Shown here: in pieces, positions 57,940 through 64,000 of the stretch
Layout of the letters: each line of letters begins with the position of its first letter
Position numbering within the stretch: position 1 is the stretch's first letter
Origin: Stenotrophomonas maltophilia
GTDB lineage: Bacteria > Pseudomonadota > Gammaproteobacteria > Xanthomonadales > Xanthomonadaceae
Direction: 5' to 3'
Length of the DNA stretch: 64,000 nt
NCBI RefSeq assembly: GCF_004684085.1
Contig: NZ_SRHZ01000028.1
Location: forward strand, 26,354 to 90,353
The notes under the pieces: generated by a model
Told to the model about the DNA's origin: nothing
The model's database searches: none
What the model saw: only the letters and a program-made list of their open reading frames with translations
Program-made: the position numbers and the translations under genes

Positions 57940-58303
57940 TGCGCGGGGAATGCCCCGGGCCTTCAACAGATCCCGTTCTGAAAAACGTTGCAGATCGGGC
58001 CAACGCCCGTGGCGCCTGGCCGGGACGGCCACAGGATGGTCCAGGGGAGCCGGGGCCTTTGAGCGGACAGGCCACCATGGCGGGGGAAAACCGACACGCC
58101 TCGGGCCCCCGGGGCCGGCCAGCGGCCGCTTCCACACACAGCGGGTGCAGCCGTCTTTCCCCAGCCGAGAATTCCCTGGAGCAGGGTACAGTGCCAAAAA
58201 TGCTGGAAAATGGCGAGTGGATCAGTATTCGCTCGTCGATTTCTTGCATTTTCATTCTCATGTCACGGATGCTTGTTGTCCATGCACATCAAGGAAGTGA
58301 ACA

Positions 58304-59443
58304 ATGAAAGCCATATCCTGGATCGGTTCGGCAATCATATTTCTGGCCGGGGCTGCTTCCGCAAATGCGCAGTTGTCCGTGCAGATGAAGCAGGCAGCTG
58401 GAGCCGCCAAGGCTGACGTCGTGGTCCACGTCACCTACATCAATTCCGGCGCAGTGGCGCTCAGCATTCCCGAGAGGGGGCTGCCCAGAGTCCTGCAGGA
58501 TGGAAGGCTGTGGAATGATGCGTTTCTTGTCGTTTCGCAGGATGGAGATGCAGCCGCATATCGTGGAATCATCGCCCACCTGAGTACCGCAGCTCGGGAG
58601 AAAACGCTGACGCTGGAGCCTGGGCAGCGGCTTGCTCGACAGGTCAATCTTTCCCTGAACTATGAGCTTCGTCCGGGTCAGACATACAAGATTTCCGCTC
58701 CGATTCTTAGATACCGGATTCTTGACGGTACGGAGGCCGCAGGAGCGACTGCGATCGACAAGGAGGCTTCCACCTCTCCCGTCTCGATGCTGATCGTCGC
58801 TCCGCTGCCTCGTGCAGGCCAGAGCGCCGAAACTGTGCTGCAGGAGGCATCCCGAGTGACATCCTGCCCGCCAGCCCGATTGAAGGAGGTAACGGCGGGG
58901 ATTGCCGCCGCGGCGGGTATTGCCCGCAGTTCGAAGAACTATCTGGAGTCGCTTTATGGGTATGAGGTCGGAGAATCATCCATTCTCGTGACTTTCAAAG
59001 AGACTGCTCGCTACAGGTCGTGGTTCGGTGAGCATGGTGATCCCAACATCGCAAATCCGGTGAATGACCGGATCAGAAAGACAGTCTCGGGAGTCGCTAC
59101 CCGGTTCGCATTGCTCAAGCCACCTTCTTGCGATTGCCCGGAAGAGATGGTTGGAGACACCAATGCCTGGATCTCCACTGCAGTTCCTTATGTTGTGAAT
59201 TACTGCCCGCGTTTTTTCGATCTCCCGGTAGGTCCCAATGTGCCCTCTGGGTCAAAGGCGGCGACCATCTACCATGAGGCAACTCATTTTTCCGATACCT
59301 ACGCACTTGGAACGACCGATTTGGACGAGCAGTTTCCAAGCCCGGAAGACGCGCGCTACGTCGCTAGGACGGCACGTGATCTGGCATCTGAGCACTCATA
59401 CGGATACGAGTACTTTGCTGACAATCATGGCAATGAGAACTGA
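58304..59443 (+). CDS. Secreted aspzincin (M35-type) metalloendopeptidase
   Basis: Exported zinc protease (379 aa). A signal peptide (cut after ASANA) leads to an Ig-like N-terminal domain (about residues 23-170) and a catalytic domain. The zinc motif is HEATH (324-328) in TIYHEATHFSD, with the third ligand Asp in GTTD (336-339), the mark of deuterolysin/aspzincins. The downstream YEYFADNHGNEN is also typical. Two Cys pairs may form disulfides. ATG 58304 has AAGGAAG upstream. Base composition is lower in GC than the pot genes on either side, suggesting acquisition. Specificity for Lys is usual in the family but not shown here. Confidence 0.82.
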   Translation: MKAISWIGSAIIFLAGAASANAQLSVQMKQAAGAAKADVVVHVTYINSGAVALSIPERGLPRVLQDGRLWNDAFLVVSQDGDAAAYRGIIAHLSTAAREKTLTLEPGQRLARQVNLSLNYELRPGQTYKISAPILRYRILDGTEAAGATAIDKEASTSPVSMLIVAPLPRAGQSAETVLQEASRVTSCPPARLKEVTAGIAAAAGIARSSKNYLESLYGYEVGESSILVTFKETARYRSWFGEHGDPNIANPVNDRIRKTVSGVATRFALLKPPSCDCPEEMVGDTNAWISTAVPYVVNYCPRFFDLPVGPNVPSGSKAATIYHEATHFSDTYALGTTDLDEQFPSPEDARYVARTARDLASEHSYGYEYFADNHGNEN

Positions 59444-59463
59444 TTGGCGGCGCGTGAAGGGTG

Positions 59464-59480
59464 GTGTTACTTTGTAACAC
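59464..59480. promoter_or_regulatory. Perfect 7-3-7 palindrome downstream of the M35 gene
   Basis: GTGTTAC-TTT-GTAACAC. It lies 21 bases after the M35 stop and 145 bases before potG. It could be a weak terminator stem or an operator for a TetR-type regulator of potGHI. A GTAACAC half-site occurs also at 7637-7643 upstream of the response regulator. Confidence 0.45.
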
Positions 59481-59624
59481 TCGTATTGGTGCGTAGGTAG
59501 GGGCGGGAATGGCGGGGCCGCGGGCCAATGCCTCAGCGTCCTCTTGCCAGCTCCCGTCATATCCCCAGCGGCCCCCGGCCGTTAGAATGGCGGCCGCTGT
59601 CCACCGCCCGCTCCCGGAGCCCCC

Positions 59625-60761
59625 ATGCCCGTTGAAGCCCAGCCGGTAGCCACCGTCGTCGACACGACCGGTGCGCCCGGCTATCTCTCCATTCGTGACC
59701 TGCGCAAGGAATTCGACGGTTTCGTCGCCGTCGACGACGTCAATCTGGACGTGCGCAAGGGCGAGATCTTTGCCCTGCTCGGTGGCTCCGGCAGTGGCAA
59801 GTCGACCCTGCTGCGCTGCCTGGGTGGCTTCGAGACGCCCACCAAGGGCAGCATCACCCTCGATGGCCAGCGCCTGGACGCGCTGCCGCCGTACCAGCGG
59901 CCGGTCAACATGATGTTCCAGTCCTATGCGCTGTTCCCGCACATGACGGTCGAGCAGAACATCGCCTTCGGCCTGAAGCAGGACGGCCTGGGCAAGGATG
60001 CGATCAGCAAGCGCGTCGGCGAGATGCTCGACCTGGTGCAGATGGGCCACCTGGGCAAGCGCAAGCCGCACCAGCTGTCCGGCGGCCAGCAGCAGCGCGT
60101 GGCGCTGGCGCGGTCGCTGGCCAAGGGGCCCAAGCTGTTGCTGCTGGACGAACCGATGGGCGCGCTGGACAAGAAGCTGCGCTCGCAGATGCAGCTGGAA
60201 CTGGTCAGCATCATCGAGTCGTCGGGCGTGACCTGCGTGATGGTCACCCACGACCAGGAAGAAGCGATGACCATGGCCACCCGCATCGCGGTGATGGATG
60301 CCGGCTGGATCCAGCAGGTCGGCAAGCCCGATGAGGTCTATGAGCAGCCGGCCAACCGCTTCGTCGCCGAGTTCATCGGTTCGGTCAACCTGTTCGACGG
60401 GGTGATCGACGAGGATCTGCCCGAGTACGTGACCGTGCGTTCGCCGCTGTTCCCGGCACCGGTCTACATCGCCCACGGCATCACCGGTTATGAAGGGCAG
60501 CCGGTCGCGTTCGCGCTGCGCCCGGAGAAGGTGATGATCGGCAAGGATGAGCCGGAAGGGCATACCAACAAGGCGCAGGGCGTGATCGAAGACATCGCCT
60601 ACTTCGGCAGCCACTCGGTCTACCACGTACGCCTGCCCAGCGGCGCCAAAGTGCTGGCCAACTTCGCCAACTCGCAGCGCTGGGCCAGCGATGGCCTGAC
60701 CTGGGGCGACGAGGTGTGGGTGCACTGGCGTGACAACGACGGCGTGGTGCTGACCTCATGA
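59625..60761 (+). CDS. potG: Putrescine ABC transporter ATPase PotG
   Basis: ATPase (378 aa) of the PotFGHI importer. Walker A is [16 protein letters not shown], the signature [17 protein letters not shown], Walker B LLLLDEPMGALDKKLR and the switch CVMVTHDQEEAMTMA. A C-terminal TOBE-like region (about 290-375) follows. ATG 59625. Overlaps potH by 4 bases. Confidence 0.94.
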   Translation: MPVEAQPVATVVDTTGAPGYLSIRDLRKEFDGFVAVDDVNLDVRKGEIFALLGGSGSGKSTLLRCLGGFETPTKGSITLDGQRLDALPPYQRPVNMMFQSYALFPHMTVEQNIAFGLKQDGLGKDAISKRVGEMLDLVQMGHLGKRKPHQLSGGQQQRVALARSLAKGPKLLLLDEPMGALDKKLRSQMQLELVSIIESSGVTCVMVTHDQEEAMTMATRIAVMDAGWIQQVGKPDEVYEQPANRFVAEFIGSVNLFDGVIDEDLPEYVTVRSPLFPAPVYIAHGITGYEGQPVAFALRPEKVMIGKDEPEGHTNKAQGVIEDIAYFGSHSVYHVRLPSGAKVLANFANSQRWASDGLTWGDEVWVHWRDNDGVVLTS

Positions 60762-61690
60762 GCACGGCGGGCCTGAAGCGCTGGCTGCCGGGCACGCGTG
60801 CCACGGTCATCGGCATTCCGTACCTGTGGCTGCTGCTGTTCTTCGCGGTGCCGTTCCTGATCGTGCTGATGATCAGCTTCTCGCACAGCCGGGTTGGTTC
60901 GCCGCCGTACACCTGGCTGCTGCAGTACGTGGACGGCGCGTTCTCGCTGAAGCTCAACCTCGAGAATTATCTCGCGCTGTTCCGTGATTCGATCTACGCG
61001 CAGGCGTTCCTGAGTTCGATCAAGATCGCGGCCATCTCTACCTTCTTCACGCTGCTGATCGGCTACCCGATGGCCTATGCCATTGCCCGACTGTCGCCGG
61101 CCGCGCGCAACGTGGCGATGATGCTGGTGGTGCTGCCGTCGTGGACCTCGTTCCTGATCCGTGTGTATGCGTGGAAGGCGATCCTGGACCGCAACGGCCT
61201 GCTCGACCAGTTCCTGCAGTACACCGGCCTGCAGTCGCTGATGACGTCGATGGGCCTGCCCAAGCTGCAGCTGATCGATACGCCAACTGCCGCCTACATC
61301 GGCATCGTGTACTGCTACCTGCCGTTCATGGTGCTGCCGCTGTATGCCAACCTGGTCAAGCACGATCATCGTCTGCTGGAAGCGGCCTACGACCTCGGCG
61401 CCAAGCCGTGGCAGGCGTTCCTGCGCATCACCCTGCCGCTGTCGAAGGCGGGCATCATCGCCGGCTGCATGCTGGTGATGATTCCGGCCATCGGCGAATT
61501 CGTGATCCCCGAGATGCTGGGTGGGTCGGAGACGCTGATGGTCGGCCGCCAGCTGTGGAATGAGTTCTTCAACAACCGCAACTGGCCGGGTGCCTCGGCG
61601 ATGGCGGTGGCGATGATCCTGTTGCTGCTGGTGCCGATCCTGCTGTTCAACCGTTCCCAGCAGCGCCTGCTGGAAGGGAAGCAGGCATGA
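60758..61690 (+). CDS. potH: Putrescine ABC transporter permease PotH
   Basis: Inner-membrane permease (310 aa) with six helices. The N-terminal helix is YLWLLLFFAVPFLIVLMISFSHS and the EAA loop is LLEAAYDLGAKPWQAFLRITLPLSKAGI. Coupled by 4-base overlaps to potG and potI. Confidence 0.93.
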   Translation: MSTAGLKRWLPGTRATVIGIPYLWLLLFFAVPFLIVLMISFSHSRVGSPPYTWLLQYVDGAFSLKLNLENYLALFRDSIYAQAFLSSIKIAAISTFFTLLIGYPMAYAIARLSPAARNVAMMLVVLPSWTSFLIRVYAWKAILDRNGLLDQFLQYTGLQSLMTSMGLPKLQLIDTPTAAYIGIVYCYLPFMVLPLYANLVKHDHRLLEAAYDLGAKPWQAFLRITLPLSKAGIIAGCMLVMIPAIGEFVIPEMLGGSETLMVGRQLWNEFFNNRNWPGASAMAVAMILLLLVPILLFNRSQQRLLEGKQA

Positions 61691-62529
61691 GCCCGCGTAG
61701 TGCAAAGGGCCTCGGGCTGGGGGTGCTGCTGCTGGGCTTCGCCTTCCTGTACCTGCCGATCCTGCTGTTGATGTTCTATTCGTTCAACAGCTCGCGGCTG
61801 GCGATGGTCTGGGCGGGGTTCTCTACCCGCGCCTACAGCGACCTGTTTGCCGACCGCGCGCTGATGGATGCGATGTGGACCAGCCTGGTGATCGCGTTCT
61901 GGACCGCCTGCACGGCCACCGTGCTCGGCACGCTGGCGGCGATGGTGATGACCCGCTTCAAGCGCTTCCGTGGCAAACCGCTGTTCGGTGCGCTGGTGAC
62001 CGCGCCGCTGGTGATGCCCGATGTGATCCTGGGCTTCTCGTTGATGGCGCTGCTGGCCTCGATGGGGGCGATTCCCGGCTTCCCGGCGCGCGGCCTGACC
62101 ACCATCTGGATCGCCCACGTCACCTTCACCCTGTGCTTCGTCACCGTGGTGGTGTCTTCGCGGCTGCAGGAAATGGACCTGTCGCTGGAAGAAGCGGCGA
62201 TGGATCTGGGTGCCAGCCGGTTGACCGTGTTCGGCCGCATCACCCTGCCGATCATCGCGCCGGCGCTGGTGGCGGGCTGGCTGCTCGCGTTCACCCTGTC
62301 GCTGGATGACGTGGTGGTAGCCAGCTTCGTCGCCACGCCGGGCTCGACCACGCTGCCGATGAAGGTGTTCGCCTCGGTGCGCATGGGCATCAGCCCGAAG
62401 ATCAATGCGTTGGCCACGCTGCTGGTGTCGGCGGTGTCGATCGCCGCGGTGATCGGCTGGTACATCAACGCGCGCGCGGAGAAGCGACGCCAGCGCGACC
62501 TGCAGCTGGCACGGCAGGACAACGGCTGA
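61687..62529 (+). CDS. potI: Putrescine ABC transporter permease PotI
   Basis: Inner-membrane permease (280 aa) with six helices, starting LGVLLLGFAFLYLPILLLMFYSFNSSR. The EAA loop is LEEAAMDLGASRLTVFGRITLPIIAPAL. It completes the PotFGHI importer. The C-terminus is basic (RAEKRRQRDLQLARQ). No terminator is seen before the next gene 63 bases on. Confidence 0.93.
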   Translation: MSPRSAKGLGLGVLLLGFAFLYLPILLLMFYSFNSSRLAMVWAGFSTRAYSDLFADRALMDAMWTSLVIAFWTACTATVLGTLAAMVMTRFKRFRGKPLFGALVTAPLVMPDVILGFSLMALLASMGAIPGFPARGLTTIWIAHVTFTLCFVTVVVSSRLQEMDLSLEEAAMDLGASRLTVFGRITLPIIAPALVAGWLLAFTLSLDDVVVASFVATPGSTTLPMKVFASVRMGISPKINALATLLVSAVSIAAVIGWYINARAEKRRQRDLQLARQDNG

Positions 62530-62592
62530 TCCGGCAACATCCGGCTCACGGCCGGCGGCGCACAATGGGGGTCTTCCAGATGGAGATCCCCC

Positions 62593-63957
62593 ATGACCGT
62601 CGAGATCATCAACCCGGCCACCGGTCAGGTGACCTACCACCATGAACTGATGGGCGCAGCCGATATCGAGCAGCGCCTGCAGGCCGCTGCCGTTGCCTTC
62701 CCCGGCTGGGCCGATCACTCGCTGCAGGAACGCGGCGCCATCCTGCGCCAGATCGCCGCGCAGCTGCGCGCCCGTCGTGATGACCTGCAGCAGGCCATGA
62801 CCCACGAGATGGGCAAGCTCAAGGCCGAGGCGCTGGCCGAAGTCGACAAGTGCGCTGCCGCCTGCGAGTACTACGCCGACCACGCGGCCGACTACCTGAA
62901 GCCGCAGCTGATCGATACCGAGGCCCAGCGCAGCTATGTGCGCTACGAGCCGATCGGCTGCGTGTTCGCGGTGATGCCGTGGAACTTCCCGATCTGGCAG
63001 GTGTTTCGTTTCCTGGCTCCGGCCTTCATGGCCGGCAACGTGGCCCTGCTGAAGCACGCCAGCAACGTGCCGCAGTGCGCCGACCTGATCCTGGCAGTGT
63101 GCCGTGACGGCGGCCTGCCGGATGGCGTGTTCGACGTCCTGCACATCGACAACGACCAGGCCGCCGACGTGCTGCGCGATGCTCGCGTGAAGGCGGTGAC
63201 CTTGACCGGCAGCGAGCGGGCAGGGCGCTCGATCGCCTCCAACGCTGGCAGCCAGTTGAAGAAGTCGGTGATGGAACTGGGCGGCAGCGACGCCTTCGTG
63301 GTGCTCGACGATGCCGACCTGGACAAGACCGTGGCGGCCGCGGTGAAGTCGCGCTTCGACAACAGCGGGCAGACCTGCATCGCGGCCAAGCGCTTTATCG
63401 TGGTCGAGGCGGTGGCTGATGAATTCACCCGACGATTCGTTGAAGCCGCGGGCGAGCGCCAGTACGGCGACCCCAACGAGCGTGGCACCACGCTGGCACC
63501 GATGGCACGTGCCGACCTGCGCGACGAACTGCACAAGCAGGTGCAGGCCAGCGTGGCCAAAGGCGCGCGGGTGCTGGTCGGTGGTGAGCCGGTTGCGGGC
63601 ACGCACGCCGGTTACCCGGCCACTGTGCTCGATCAGGTCGGCCCGGGCATGCCGGCGTACGACGAGGAACTGTTCGGTCCGGTGGCTGCGGTGATCCGGG
63701 TTGCTGACGAGGCCGAGGCACTGCGCGTGGCCAATGACACCCGTTTCGGACTGGGCGGCAGTGTGTGGACGGGCGACCCGGTGCGCGGCGAACGTTTCGC
63801 CCAGCGCATGGAATGCGGCGCGGCTTTCGTCAATGCCATCGTCAAGAGCGATGCGCGGTTGCCGTTCGGCGGCAGCAAGCAGTCCGGCTTCGGCCGCGAA
63901 CTGGCCGACCATGGCATCCATGAGTTCATGAACATCAAGACCGTCTACGTAGCTTGA
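62593..63957 (+). CDS. sad: NAD(P)-dependent succinate-semialdehyde dehydrogenase, Sad/YneI type
   Basis: Aldehyde dehydrogenase (454 aa). Motifs are VMPWNFPIWQVFRFLAPAFMAGN, VTLTGSERAG, the catalytic Glu in VMELGGSDAFVV and Cys in SGQTCIAAKRF. The compact length and these motifs match Sad (YneI), which oxidises succinate semialdehyde made from GABA. It would be the last step of the putrescine route in this region. The gap of 63 bases to potI is compatible with one operon. No GABA aminotransferase gene is seen in the window. Confidence 0.87.
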   Translation: MTVEIINPATGQVTYHHELMGAADIEQRLQAAAVAFPGWADHSLQERGAILRQIAAQLRARRDDLQQAMTHEMGKLKAEALAEVDKCAAACEYYADHAADYLKPQLIDTEAQRSYVRYEPIGCVFAVMPWNFPIWQVFRFLAPAFMAGNVALLKHASNVPQCADLILAVCRDGGLPDGVFDVLHIDNDQAADVLRDARVKAVTLTGSERAGRSIASNAGSQLKKSVMELGGSDAFVVLDDADLDKTVAAAVKSRFDNSGQTCIAAKRFIVVEAVADEFTRRFVEAAGERQYGDPNERGTTLAPMARADLRDELHKQVQASVAKGARVLVGGEPVAGTHAGYPATVLDQVGPGMPAYDEELFGPVAAVIRVADEAEALRVANDTRFGLGGSVWTGDPVRGERFAQRMECGAAFVNAIVKSDARLPFGGSKQSGFGRELADHGIHEFMNIKTVYVA

Positions 63958-63966
63958 TGCCGAACG

Positions 63967-63989
63967 GTAGTGCCGGCCGCTGGCCGGCA
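63967..63989. repeat. GTAG/SMAG hairpin at the window end
   Basis: GTAG followed by TGCCGGCC-GC-TGGCCGGCA, after the dehydrogenase gene. Confidence 0.8.
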
Positions 63990-64000
63990 TTGCCTGGTTG

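Noticed and set aside
61387..63990. 867-codon minus-strand frame opposite potH, potI and sad
   Set aside because: It crosses three real genes in antisense; His/Arg/Gln-rich composition typical of reverse frames.

Overview
This is GC-rich DNA (roughly two-thirds G+C by eye) from a gammaproteobacterium. It fits the Stenotrophomonas maltophilia complex best: many intergenic hairpins begin with GTAG (the SMAG palindromes of that group), there is a macABC-type pump with its own two-component system, and the Pho, iron and polyamine gene sets look xanthomonad. No rRNA, tRNA, CRISPR array, prophage or intact insertion sequence was recognised. The species call is inference.

Layout. 1-2822: the end of rnr (RNase R), a GFA-family gene between repeat clusters, and rlmB. 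2912-9890: a MacA-MacB-outer-membrane-lipoprotein efflux operon, divergent from an OmpR-type regulator and sensor kinase. 10068-13094: a large propeller-sensor diguanylate cyclase. 13162-16498: rnt, then a four-gene operon read leftward, hvfA-hvfB-hvfC-doxX, which I read as an MNIO-type RiPP metallophore system. Its precursor carries four EGKCG motifs. This is the most interesting system in the window. 16790-24626: a phosphate regulon, pstS(2)-pstS(1)-pstC-pstA-pstB-phoU, divergent from a phosphate-selective porin, with recognisable Pho boxes. 24709-32971: mostly housekeeping genes (nth, enoyl-CoA hydratase, a divergent FKBP, a DUF1289-NUDIX fusion, sulfurtransferase, AmpD-type amidase, rlmKL). 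33092-37662: a siderophore receptor followed by three small or membrane proteins, including a PepSY reductase-like protein, with a Fur-box-like site upstream. 37955-40236: a DUF445 membrane protein and a ParB-like protein.

40300-63957 is dominated by putrescine use: a SpuC-like aminotransferase, PuuC-like aldehyde dehydrogenase, PuuB-like oxidase, PuuD-like hydrolase, PuuA-like ligase, PotF/PotGHI importer and succinate-semialdehyde dehydrogenase. Together these would import putrescine and convert it towards succinate. The set is broken up by unrelated genes: an MHS transporter, hemerythrin, a REC-REC-GGDEF protein, two tandem MASE1 proteins whose kinase domains look dead, a flavoprotein monooxygenase, and an aspzincin (M35) metalloprotease of lower GC between potF and potGHI. 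Two patches (about 47.4-50.0 kb and 58.2-59.5 kb) look lower in GC than their surroundings and may be acquired.

Two repeat families recur between genes: GTAG hairpins (SMAG type) and a second set of asymmetric hairpins with conserved GGGGTC arms but unrelated, self-complementary inner stems. One gene (43426-44082) is interrupted by an in-frame amber codon.
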